A stretch of 64,000 bases of DNA from Cylicocyclus nassatus. Taxonomy: Eukaryota; Nematoda; Chromadorea; Rhabditida; Strongylidae. The translations under genes and the position numbers were made by a program. The notes beneath the pieces were generated by a model. The model saw nothing but the letters and a program-made list of their open reading frames with translations. It was not told the origin of the DNA and did no database searches. Shown one piece after another: positions 44,447 through 55,298 of this stretch (the stretch's first letter is position 1; each line of letters starts with the position of its first letter). The DNA is taken from the NCBI GenBank assembly GCA_958299035.1, contig CATQJL010000112.1:60681823-60745822 (forward strand), given 5' to 3'.

Positions 44447-45521
44447 TACTTACTTATTTAGATTGATTACTTACTTATTTAGATACTTAGATGGCCCGTC
44501 TTCACGTGACGTGTGGGCCTCAGCACAAAAGTTTCCATCGTTCCCTGTCCCTTGCTTTAGACATCCACGATCTTCTTGGTTGACATCGGTAGCTGCGTCC
44601 ACGAGTTCCAGGTGCAAACTCGTATCCAGCTGATTTCACAGCTGGTCCATCAGACGTCTGCCAATTTCGTTGGTCGTCTTCCTAGGGACGTTTGGTTTCG
44701 AATCTCCTCAGATATTTAGGTCCATCTGTCGTTTGTTCTTCTCATGATGTGACCGGCCCATCAAGGTTTCGTTTGATGTTTTCCGCTGGGCCACAAAGAC
44801 GGGACATTCTTCTCATATCCGTACTGCGAAGCCCGACTAGATGTTGCTTGTGTCGGGTCATCTTCAGAAGACTCGAGCGCGTGGGTGATCCGTGAAGTTT
44901 TCGACGTGTCTACGGTGTCAGTACAAGTCTCAGCTGCGTAACAGAGCGCCTGGAGAACGGTTGACTCGAACAGGGCACGAAGCTCCAAATTCGTCAATTG
45001 GTCGATGGCTTTCTTCATAGGCCCGAAGGCGGCCCAGGCTGCTCTTCTTCTCCTGTTAAGTTCTTTCCTCAAGTCGTTCTCTATGTTCATCGAATGTCCG
45101 AAACAAGAAGACGCCTCCATAATAGGGGTGCCTTCCAATTCCATTTCTGCATCTTCGCAAAGGGCGTTTTTCATGAACTGAGTCTTCTTCTGATTGATTC
45201 GCAATCCGATCTTCTTGCCTACTTCGTTCAGTTCCTTCAGCATCGTTTCTGCTTCAGTGATACTGCTCGAAAAGAGGACGATGTCGTCCGCAAAACGGAG
45301 GCTCGACAGGAATCTCCCATCAACTCGTATGCCTCTCTCGTCCCAGTCCAGTGACTTCATCACTCACTGCAAGGCCGCGGGAACAGCTTCGGCGAAATAG
45401 TGTCGCCTTGTCGAACTCCCTTTCCAACTGGAATGGTCGGTGGGCGATGGAATAGCTGCATCGTTGTTGTACAGTTTTTGTAGCAGTCGGCTAGTGTCCT
45501 CACGTAAACTGGGTCCACTCC

Positions 45522-46700
45522 ACAGGTGCGATAAGCTGAGAATGACCCATCCAGGGTGAAGGGGGTCACAGCGGTCGCAGCCCCTCCGGGTGAAGGGTGT
45601 TTCAGATAATCAAGAAATCATAAAATTGTCGACTGGGGGGGGGGAAGTGATGGTCTTCTTCATGCGAAAATCTGTTTGCTTGAATGTAAGCTTTTACTTT
45701 TTTTATCTAAATAAGTTGAAACTAGGAAAGCAATCTTTAAAATAGTATAATTCATTGACAATCTAAACTCCATGAAATTCATTTCCTACCAACCCCTTAA
45801 TCCCCTGTCTTCTTTCCCTTGAACCCCCTTTAGTATAAAACTTGTTTGTTTGTTTCTAATTTCAAAAAATCCACGAGTAAGCTAGAAATTACCAGTGAGC
45901 CATCACTCTACGAATATCTAACTTACATGCTCGAAGTTATTGATCAAAAATCTTTTCAAACCTATTTTTCTTCTACTTAATGAGCATTAGCTATACGGAA
46001 TTAATCAATCTTTGCAAACATGCGCTCTGCTCGTATGTTCAGCCGTGGACTACTGAGTACCTGGTTAAAATGGAGCTTTAATTTTAAGCATTTACGAATT
46101 TTTTAAAGAAGAAATTCGTAACTTCTGTAGATGAACAGCAACGTCAGCAAGGGAAATGTTTTAAAACCACCTTGTCTTCCGCTTTTAGAGAATATATAGG
46201 TTGCCTGGAGTCTGTTGAAAAAAGTGCCTGTTGAAAAAGTGCCTGGTGAAAAGTGTCGGTAGTGATTTCTGGATATTTACGATATAGACTCTTTTCACAA
46301 TGGTAAAAAAGCCCGTACTTGAGCACTCCCATTATAAAAGTCTCACTCACCCTTCATCGGGCACTTTTTCCAATGGACTCCAGGCAAAGTATATATTTTC
46401 TGAAAGCGGAAACGAGACGGTTCCACCATGGCGTAAAAGATGTTCAACTATAGAAGTTATGACTTTTTTAATGTTAAAAACCCGAAAATCTCCAGAAATC
46501 ATTAATCACACCCGTCACCAAGCACTTTTTTCAACAGACTCCTCCTTTCCTATACATAAACAATTCATGTACAAATATCTCTCCTTTGCTTGACCTTACC
46601 TCACTGTTGGTTTTTTTCTCGGCTCTTGGTGAAGGAGTCATCTTGGTCCCGGCTCAGGGATGAAGGGGGATTGGGAAAATTCTCACACTATCGCACCTGT
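45522..46700. mobile_element. Mutator-like (MULE-type) non-autonomous element inside the RTE
   Basis: Ends ACAGGTGCGATAAGCTGAGA and TCTCACACTATCGCACCTGT, with a 10-bp duplication GGTCCACTCC on each side (45512-45521, 46701-46710). A 9-10-bp duplication points to Mutator-like transposition. Removing it and one duplication copy restores the RTE frame (VDQGVD then PVYVRTLADC). No transposase inside. Confidence 0.75.
46191..46543. repeat. Inner hairpin cluster in the MULE-type element
   Basis: GGAGTCTGTTGAAAAAAGTG (46208-46227) has inverted partners at 46364-46384 (diverged) and 46523-46542 (CACTTTTTTCAACAGACTCC). Possibly a smaller element inserted inside. Confidence 0.45.
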
Positions 46701-47611
46701 GGTCCACTCCTTGATCGACTAGCGCAGACAGGATGACGTTGATTTCGACGCTGTCAAAGGCTTTCTTGTAGTCGACGGAGGTTAGGACGAGAGCCAGTCG
46801 GTACTCCCGGCAGACTTCTTGACCCTCAAAACCGTCTGGATGTGGTCCAACTAAATTCCCTGCGAAATTCAGCTTGTTCTTAAAATTGGGCTTCTTCCAG
46901 TGTCCTAGATATGCGAGCGAGAATAATCTTGGTGAAAAGTTTGTAGAGCTGGGTAGTTTCCGATAATCCTCCCGTTCGCCCTTCATGAAGAGAAGAACGG
47001 TTCTTGACGTTTTCCACTGGTCGAAAATTTTCTCCTTCTTAAAGTAAGATTAATGTGACGCTAGAACCTCGTGCAGACGGTGTTCTCCGTCTCGTAGAAG
47101 TTCGACGGAAGATGATCTGGTCCTGGAGCTGTGCACGTCTTCATAGTCTGGTAGAATCCTTGGTGGTACTTCTCCAGTGGGAAAATATGGTCGATCTCCG
47201 CGTGAGTCGTTCCGTTCGATATTCAAGTCCACCGGCGATGTTTTTTCTTCATGAAGATGGAATTTCCATGGAAAAGTCGTGCGGCGGAGAGAAGCTCAAC
47301 AAGACGGTTGCCGTTTTCGTTTCGGAGCCATATCCAAACTTCCCAACCTTATATTCCTCTTCTAGTGTCGTCCCGATCTTCGCGTTGAAGTCGCTCACAA
47401 GAAGTTGTAGAAGGACCTCTCGTTGCGGACGACCTGCTCCAGTCTAAGTAGAAAACATCTAGTTCTGAGTCGCCAGTTGCTGATGTTGGTGAGTAGCCGT
47501 TGATGATGCTGATGTCTTCTGACGTGGGGATCGTAGTCGTAGGATGGCTAGACGATGTGACAGGATCTCATGCGAATCGACAAGATGGACGATAGATGGG
47601 TGGACGACAAA

Positions 47612-48361
47612 CAGGGCCCGGCACAGATCTTCTGGAAGCAGGCTAGACTTCGTTTTTGAAGTAAACAACAAAGGGGATATCGTTTTTGACGAGTCGGAAC
47701 CGAGCACCAAGAATAGGCGCCATTTAGTCTAACACAAGCTTTTCGGACTGGTTATCACGAGATTGACATGCTCTATCATGCATGGCCAAAAATGCGCGCG
47801 ATTTGAAAGTAAAGCTCAAATAAACAAATTGCTTGCTTACAGCGCACACAGAAGCATATGACACCAAAGTTGAACTGTATGTATAGAAAATTATTTGCGA
47901 AAGTACTATGCAAAAAGATTTGAAAACTTATGTGAAATGATACCTTTTCCAAAATTAGATCGTCTCCAGACGGCCACCAGACGATCTGAGATCGTCTGGA
48001 GCATATATTTTCGTCACTTCACATAAGTTTCGGATCTTTTTAGCATGAACGGATTTCCCGGTCAAAAATTTATCCCCAAGCGTGAAGACATTTTCATATC
48101 ATTACCTTTCCTTTGTTTTTTGCCTTCGTTTCTTCTCGCTCTGTTGAATATCGCGCTCTAATGCCGAAGTCTTGTGCATGCGTAGTCAGCTCCAATTTGG
48201 ATTCTCACTCTTTTCTTACATCTTTTCTTTAAGACTAGTAAATCTTTCTTGTTTTCATTTTCTCCTAAGCAGGCAGGTCAAAGGGGACTTCGTAAAACTT
48301 CCGAAAGTCAGGGGAGACTTCGTCTTCAGAAACCATAGAAATCGACTCGTGCCAGGCCCTG
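47612..48361. mobile_element. hAT-type non-autonomous element, copy 2, inside the RTE
   Basis: Ends CAGGGCCCGGCACAGATC and CGACTCGTGCCAGGCCCTG with an 8-bp duplication ACGACAAA (47604-47611, 48362-48369). The scaffold around the centre (AACTTATGTGAAATGA...CCAAAATTAG and TTCACATAAGTTT) matches copy 1, but the central hairpin is CCAGACGATCTGAGATCGTC (47986-48005). 750 bp, non-coding. Confidence 0.85.
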
Positions 48362-48600
48362 ACGACAAAGCCAACGCCTCCAACGTTTCGTGATAGAACC
48401 TTTTCTCCACCAATGATGAGGGTCCCATCACTCATCTCTCGCACGTCCTTCTTCCTGGGCTTCGCTCACTGCAGATGACGTATCGTTTTTTATCCATTCC
48501 GAAAGGCGCCCTGACTACCCTGACGTCGTTCTTGCTACCACCCGGCGCTGTAGGCGGAATCCGACGTGCAGGGTTTACTTCTCTTCTTCTTCCTGACAGA

Positions 48601-48954
48601 GTAACAAAAAATCTTCCCCTACAAGAGCAGACTTACTAGGCCAACTCTTGGTTTTCACGGGGTTTGTTTGATTGTTGCACTGAATTCGGAAATAAAACTC
48701 ATACACAAGCACTTCGTTACTCTGAGCTTGGCTACAGTTTGCAAGCTTGGAAGCGCAGCGAAAACCTTTGGTAAGTAACCATTAGTACGCGCAATTTATG
48801 TAGCCAAATTTACGCAATTGATTTATTCTTGCTCACTTGCACATACACTAATAGCAGTTCGATACATATTGAACACAACGACACTTTTCACTGTGATCGG
48901 ATGCGCTGAGTTGGTCTGCAGGCGATACTCTTTGCACTTTTTTTTTCGGTACTA
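48601..48954. other. Spacer, nothing recognised
   Basis: May include the RTE 5' end. No other supported feature. Confidence 0.3.
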
Positions 48955-49897
48955 TTAGGTTGCTACATAAGTCTTGTTACACTTTAATTTCTTACGACGA
49001 TAAGTTGTAACTTCATAATTTTAATAGGACTCCGGACAACCATTCGATAGAGGAAAGCAAGCCCTACAAGATAGTATGCAAAAGTTCGCACCAGCTCCGA
49101 CCCACCGTAAGTTCGCATCCGAATTATGAGTCACAGTTAAGGCTCAAGAAATTGCCAAAAATTCATATCTTTGTTCAGAAAAATCCTCCGCGTCTCCAAC
49201 TCGTTCACGCAGATCCACTATATCAGACACTCATATATACCGTTGCTGTATTTTTTCCTCATCTAGAAATCAAGAAAAGAAAAACTTTTTAAATTTTTTA
49301 CAAAAACGAAGCTATGTTGTTTCTATTCATGGAGCTGTATACTACAAGCTCTTGAAAGAACCGTAAGTTTGCAGCCTTCTAGAAGCCCTAGTTTTCGAAA
49401 AAATGCCAAAGTTAGTTTCTCTCACTTGGGTGTTTAATGCTAAATTAGGTAATTTCCGAAAACTAGGGCTTCTGGAGAGCTGAAAACTTACGGTTGTATT
49501 TCTAAGAGCTTGTAGTATACAGCTACATGATTAGAAACAGCATAGCTTCGTTTTGCAAAAACTAAGAAAATTTCCTTTTTTCGATTTCTAGTGAGAAAAA
49601 ACAACAACGGTACATATGAGTGTTTGATATAGTGGGCAATTTTCATGAGCAAGTTGGAGAATTGCAGAATTTTTCTAAACAAAGATATGAATTTCTCGTA
49701 ATTTTTGAGCCTTAATTGAGACTCAGATTTTGGACGCAAAGTTACAGTGGGTCAAAGCTGGTGCGAACTTTTGCAAACTGTCTTGTAGAGCTCGCTTTGT
49801 TCTATCGAATGGTATCCTGGAGCCCTATAAATTATATGAGGTGCTTGACTTACGACCGTTAGAACTTGGGTGTAACAAGGCTTATGTAACAACCCAA
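48955..49897. mobile_element. Mariner-like MITE, uninterrupted relative of 11659-14819
   Basis: Ends TTAGGTTGCTACATAAGTCT...GGCTTATGTAACAACCCAA, TA flanks 48953-48954 and 49898-49899. 943 bp. It is the reference that shows what was inserted into the copy at 11659. Confidence 0.85.
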
Positions 49898-49899
49898 TA

Positions 49900-50647
49900 T
49901 TTCATGGGAATGGTAGCACTGAAGAAGCCATCCGTTTCTCGTGCAAGGTTATGTAACGCGTCTGCTAGTTTAGAATTCGGAGCATTCTTCCATTTCGGTC
50001 TGCGTCGATGTCATAACGCAGCATTTATCGATCTAACGGCAGTACATCAATGGCAAGCGTGCAAGAGCTGGTGCCTCGAATTGCTCGTGAAACAAATCGC
50101 AAGGGTTGGGGCTAGACGTTGTCCCATCGCCAATCCTCTTATCTGTAAGTAATAACTCCCAGGACACTTGAATATAGTACATATCAAACACAATGACTTC
50201 GAACATGACTTGAAGACCACTATACATGCTTTGTTTGAACAAAATGATCATGTTTGAATAGTGAATGTCCAGCAACTCAGACAAGGCCTGCAGTGTGCGT
50301 CGTCGTTTTGAACGTTAGTGTCTAAAGATGTAGCTCGAAACACTCGACTACACTATTCCGAACAATATTCATGTTGCGCAACTGCTTTACGAACTGCCTT
50401 GTATCCATGCGGTGGTACTTTTGCTTACAATTTTATTTAAAACAAATAAATCCTGTCTGCAGGGCCACTAAAGCAGCTTATTCTCGGGCGCACCTTGTAA
50501 GTAGTTGCCGGCATAGAGTGAACTTCTCTGTCTGTTATCTTGTGCGTTTTCAACAGATAATAAAACACCGAACAGCGGGCTATCTAATTTTGGCTTATAA
50601 ATCTCTCCTCCATTTTTGCAAAATTACGTTAACCCAAACATGGTCGA
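49900..50647. other. Spacer, nothing recognised
   Basis: Several open frames of 80-140 codons overlap on both strands, none with a recognisable motif or splice partner. Confidence 0.3.
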
Positions 50648-51044
50648 GCTTTTTGAACTTTCTCTGATAATCTTTCCTTAAAGAACGGGTAGATTGTAGA
50701 AGAAAGATGCATTTCTGTAAACTCTCTTTCTAACACTTTTTGAAAGAGCAATCTATCCGTATCTCCGTAATCGACAAGGGGGTGAGTTTGTAATAATGCC
50801 GCAAATGTTAGATGAGGAGATTGTTAAAATGCATTTTTCCAGTTGAAGGATGCATTTCAGCAATCTCTCTATCTAACATTTGCGACATTATTACAAATTC
50901 ACCCCCTTGTCGGTTGTCGCTTACGGAGATACGGATAGATTGCTTTTTCAAAAATTCGTGTTAGACCGAGAGTTACAAAAATGCATCTTTCCTCTACAAT
51001 CTACCCGTTCTTCAAAGAAAGATTATCAGACAAAGTTCAGAAAG
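50648..51044. mobile_element. Fold-back MITE-like element
   Basis: Arms GCTTTTTGAACTTTCTCTGA...TCAGACAAAGTTCAGAAAGC, continuing through AACGGGTAGATTGTAGA / TCTACAATCTACCCGTT and ATTCACCCCCTTGTCG and its inverse. About 400 bp. Target duplication not identified. Confidence 0.6.
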
Positions 51045-51119
51045 CTGAACGATGTTTGGGTCAACGTAAAGAAATCTGCAGGACTGGAGGAAAGATTTGT
51101 CAATAGGCTAAAATCAGAT

Positions 51120-52210
51120 AACACAATTTGAATCTCAGTTAATGAATGTTAGATTTGAGGAGCGTCTAACGGCAAAAAAACGAGCAAGTGCAATATTATC
51201 ACCGGGAAGACATAGAACAGACACGCACAACGGCGGTGAATTTGACCTTAACTGCACTATTTTGTCATACGAAGCAGAGATTTCAGTGAGAAAACTGTTG
51301 AGGCATCGTGGATTTCTTTTCAAAATCCCAGCATTAATAACAAAATGAATGCGTATCGATAACAGCCGAACTCTTGCCTATCTCAACGATCTGGAGCGAT
51401 AGCCTACACATATATAGGTGTCAATCATTGTACAAGACTCGGTGTAGTCTGTCTCTTTGGTGCGGCTAAGTTCTGACTCTATTGACTCTCACGAGCACCA
51501 CGCTGGATAAAGGTTCGTTTTCTCAGCAACATCCCATAGTACATTGAGAGCGGGACGTGGTCTAGAGTCGGCAGTGCAGTCTGGTCCACAAATGATACTG
51601 CAATCTGCTTTCAGACCTCCGACGAAGGCGATTTTGTCGAAACGTAAGGACAGTAAAGATTTCCACCGACCGTAGAAAACTGGCACTGGCATAATATCGT
51701 ATAACATTACTAACATCATCCCCGAATGCCCAGGTTTATAGAAGAGAGAACATTCAGCTTACTAATACAGTAGTATAATATATGTAGTATGTCTAATGTA
51801 TATATATAATATATATGTCTAATATATGTAGTAACTATAATAACTATATAACAATAATAACTATATATAATATATATGTCTAATATATGTAGTAACTATA
51901 ATAACTATATACAATATTACTAACATCATCCCCGAATGCCCAGGTTTATAGAAGAGAGAACATTCAGCTTACTAATACAGTAGTATAATATATGTAGTAT
52001 GTCTAATGTATATATATAATATATATGTCTAATATATGTAGTAACTATATTTCAAAAGTGAACCAGTTTACTTTTTATACTCAGCACAAACACTGCTCCT
52101 TGTTTGCCATACCAAAAGTCTGGTCAATCAACGATCAAACTGCGGAATTAGGTGCCGACCAAAATCTCATTTGTTCCATTCTTCGCTTACAGTGGTTGTG
52201 CTTCTAGCAA
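51120..52210 (+). pseudogene. Penelope-like element C-terminal fragment, copy 2
   Basis: Open frame 51142-51348 translates NVRFEERL, then RHRTDTHNGGEFDLNCTILS, then EAEISVRK, which is the C-terminal half of a Penelope GIY-YIG endonuclease; the YIG half is missing. Downstream (51350-52200) repeats the non-coding 3' region seen at 42851-43670, with an extra microsatellite unit (51770-52050). 5'-truncated and inactive. It provides the empty site for the CTCAGATAATC MITE. Confidence 0.7.
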
Positions 52211-52799
52211 CTATTGCTCAAATGAAAGGAAACGGAAATAGCTCCAATTACTTCTACACAAACTAAGAGGTTTTTTCTACCAAACTATCGAACTATCGAA
52301 TGGTCTAAGCTTCGAATTTTTTACAGAAGTGATTTGACCTGACTGGTTTTTTCCAGTCTGATATACTGAAAGCGAAAATTGGAACAAACGTTTGTTTCCT
52401 TTTGAAGGCAGTTCTCACCAAAAATTGGTTGCCGAGATTTCTGCATCTTGCAAGCCTGTCAAACCCTGTCTAACACTGTAGGAGCTTAAACTCGCCCGAA
52501 GTTTACAAGAACTCCGTTTTCTGTAGGCCCCGCAGAAACAGTGTGGACGAGTTGTGCCTTCTAACTTCAGCCTCCTCCACAGTGGCAGCAACAGAATGGA
52601 GGTGGACGCCGAAGGGAGGAACATGTTGAAACGCGTAAGAGGGAAGACCGGAGAAATCACCCGCTCGTACCAAATCGCTCTCCGCGCACCACTTTAAGCA
52701 AATTTTTCTCAGCGTAGAGGGGGTCAGATTGATGAGACTTGTTGCAGTGGCCTTTTCAGAGGGCCCTATAGGAGAATATGTAAAGATCCGCGCAACCTC
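52211..52799. other. Spacer, nothing recognised
   Basis: No convincing feature. Confidence 0.3.
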
Positions 52800-53070
52800 A
52801 ATTTTGAGACACTGCCTTTAATTCCATAGTTTGGAGCTTATTTAAAATGGAATTCTTAATGTGAGCAAGAGAGTAGTAGTTCTTTGTAATAACGTAAAAA
52901 AAGGAGTGGATAACTTTCCTTTGAAGCAAAGTTAGGATGTTGCAAAATGACCATCTCACTTGGGTGGCTCAATATTCGGAAACCTCTGAAAATTGCCCAC
53001 AGTGGTTATTTGACATGCTGATTACAAAAATCATGCTCATATGCTTTTAAGGCCTTTTTTCTGTGCTTCT
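52800..53070 (+). repeat. Dispersed repeat, copy 2
   Basis: Diverged partner of 2560-2850 (shared AATGACCATCTCACTTGGGT). Confidence 0.55.
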
Positions 53071-53352
53071 GGCATGCGAAGTTTGGCCAAAACACCGCTA
53101 TGCTATATTTTGCATAATGGGCCTGTCAGACATTGCTGATGAAAATCGTGTCATCATTAACATCAGCCTCCCTTCTCTGGTGACAATGCCCTGTAATTCA
53201 TTACTTTAGGTAGAACAAAGAAGCCTCCGAAAATCTGATAGCAAGTGAGACATATAGAATCACAAATAACCGGGATATAAGTCCTCTCCTTTGCTCTCTA
53301 ATTAAGAGAATCTGCTTGCTAATGAACCAATGTTTTTCTCTCGTTGATCCGG

Positions 53353-53993
53353 CTCGGATAATCACCGGAGTAGGCAGAACGCGTTCTCTTGCAAGCGGTC
53401 AACAGAATTTTGGGGCATGGGCAAACCTTCAGCGAGCGGTACTTCCTTTACTTTCGCATGTTCTGCGAGCAGAAATACAGGAGTTTCTGCAAGCGTCCGT
53501 CACATAATTTCTTTAATTGAGCGCTGGTCAAACTTTCAGCAGGCGTAGTATTTTTTATACTCAAATTATGTACCTTTGTAAGTATAAAGTCAGGAGTTCA
53601 ATAATAGTGTTGAAAATGGAACTTTTAAGTCTTTCACTTCGAATGGTCAGACTTTTTTTTATGCAGCTTCGACTTACGCCGAGCAAAGGTAAGACTTTGA
53701 GGCAGAAGTGTTATCAATGGCTTAGTTACCCGAGTTTGACGTACTTCCTCTCAGCGGAAGATACTGTGGGCTGTGCTATCCTTAACAACTTTGCATACTC
53801 TTGCCGAAAGTTCGCGAAAATGCAGCCACTGCGTCGCAACTAATTTATGAAAAAGCAGGGATTGTCTTGTGAGCTCTTTGAAAAGTAGCCACCAATCTTC
53901 CGAATATCTGCAAGCGGACGCAGGAAATCAGCAAACTACTCTCCCGGTCCCTTCTGCCTAAATTGCATGGCCTACCCTTGGCGATTCTCTGAG
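53353..53993. mobile_element. CTCAGATAATC-type MITE, diverged copy 4
   Basis: Ends CTCGGATAATCACCGGAG and CTTGGCGATTCTCTGAG. Interior GCAAGCGGTCA(A/G)CAGAATTTT matches copy 2. About 110 bp of extra sequence near 53545-53655. Confidence 0.6.
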
Positions 53994-54180
53994 TTGTTAG
54001 GAGCTTGTACTGCGAAGTGCTCTTTAGGCATATTTTTGAAAGATTTTAAGCTATGAAAAATAACGCAAAATTAATTGGCATCTCCCGCAAAATCTGACTC
54101 TACACTGTATTCACGGTCTCCAGTGGAAAACCCCTTCAAACTCCCTTCGGACTCCGCTCCGAGGCAATGTCACAATTGAC

Positions 54181-54593
54181 TAGAAGATTTTGTGCTTGCA
54201 TACAAACCTATTCTTTGATATCTATTTTGTGCGATCTATTCGCTTTGAAATCCACCCTGGAACGCGCGAAAACGGCGAAAGAGGCTTTAACGCAGGAGGA
54301 AAATCAGCAGGTGGGCGGGATCTTCCCCACTGTGAATTCACGCTCCCAGCTTCCGGGAGGATCTTCCGGTTTTGATATCAAGTCAATGTTCGCACTTGGC
54401 CGGTGATGATGTCAGGACAGTTAGCGGAATTAAGAAGTTCGCTCCGAAAGCTGCGAGCGTGAAATCACAGTGGGGAAGACCCCGCCCACCTGCTGAAATT
54501 CCTCCTGCTTTGAAGCCATTTTCGCTCTTTCCAGCGTGGAATTTCGGATGCAGCATAGTGGCTTTACCCGAGTAAGCACAAAACCTCAAAATC
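54181..54593. repeat. Fold-back element
   Basis: AGATTTTGTGCTTGC pairs with the right end GTAAGCACAAAACCTC; the inner AGCAGGTGGGCGGGATCTTC and CACAGTGGGGAAGACCCC regions are inverted partners (CCCCACTGTG...CACAGTGGGG). The frames on both strands are palindrome by-products. Confidence 0.6.
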
Positions 54594-54764
54594 TACTTTC
54601 TGCCCGTACACTGATTTCAAAGGAAGCTCCCAGGAGCAGCACCCAAAAGCGCTCAAATTTCCAAACTCCCATCATTATCTACATAACCCCCTCATACATG
54701 TTCCGCGTTAGCCCAAAAGACCCAGCAAGCTTCCTTGACACGCAAGCGCTACTAAGTTGGATGC

Positions 54765-55290
54765 GAATTCGTGTTCGAATAATTCATTCGAATATGTTCG
54801 AGAAAGTCCAATTGTTCGACTATTCGAATAGCCGAATAAATGAAAAAAATTTTCATTTCAATCACTCTTTTATTCCGCGATTCTTGAAAATAACTTATTA
54901 GTGTATGCGAATATCCGAGAAATTTCAAAAGACAAGGATTCGAATTCGAATATTCGAGAAGTAGTGAAAATCGTTGTTCGAATATTCCAGTATGCGACTA
55001 TTGCATTAAAATTCGAACATTGTTTATACTATTGTTAACATTAATCGTATATTGCATTCAAATGCTCGATGATATCCAATTATTCACTCAATGGTCGAAT
55101 CTTCGATTGACTTCGGTTAATCGAATATTCGAAAGTTCGAATTTGGAATGTGTTCATATTCCAAATTCAGAATTCAGAATTCATCCGGATAATTTGAAAA
55201 TCAGAATTCGGATAATATTCGTTCATTAAAAATATCTTCAAAAATCAATTATTCGATATTCGTTCGTTAGCAAATTTTTCAGAAGTCGAT
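54765..55290. repeat. (ATTCGAATA)-type array, third copy
   Basis: Irregular TTCGAATA/ATTCGAA words as at 23930 and 29465, here without an adjacent tRNA-like head. Confidence 0.65.
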
Positions 55291-55298
55291 TTTTCGAT

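Larger units (their letters stand above)
41737..44555. repeat. Near-identical inverted duplication (two arms of about 0.88 kb, 1.05-kb spacer)
   Basis: Left arm 41737-42618 and right arm 43671-44555 are reverse complements with only a few differences seen (for example TTGCTTAATG versus TTGCTCAATG). A 94-codon frame in each arm translates identically. Each arm holds an RTE 3' tail, a Penelope-like fragment and part of a CTCAGATAATC MITE. The left arm's outer edge abuts the satellite; the right arm's outer edge continues into the full RTE copy, so the left arm is probably the derived one. Confidence 0.8.
44447..48600 (-). pseudogene. RTE-clade non-LTR retrotransposon, long copy, broken by two transposons
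   Basis: Read on the - strand: an endonuclease portion (about 48600-47040, with GGEKVLSRNVGGVGFVV and a YSPTSA segment), then reverse transcriptase with DYKKAFDSVE (motif with catalytic D), GKGVRQGDTISPKLF, RFADDIVLFSSS (catalytic FADD) and INQKKTQFM, ending in a TAAATAAGTAAGTAAT repeat tail at 44447. This is the endonuclease-RT order of RTE elements, which copy RNA into nicked target DNA. Frameshifts and stops are present, so it is probably inactive. A Mutator-like element (45522-46700) splits the RT and a hAT element (47612-48361) splits the endonuclease. The exact 5' end is uncertain. Confidence 0.85.

Noticed and set aside
49730..50152. 140-codon frame on the + strand
   Set aside because: Overlaps the right end of a mariner MITE and has no recognisable motif.
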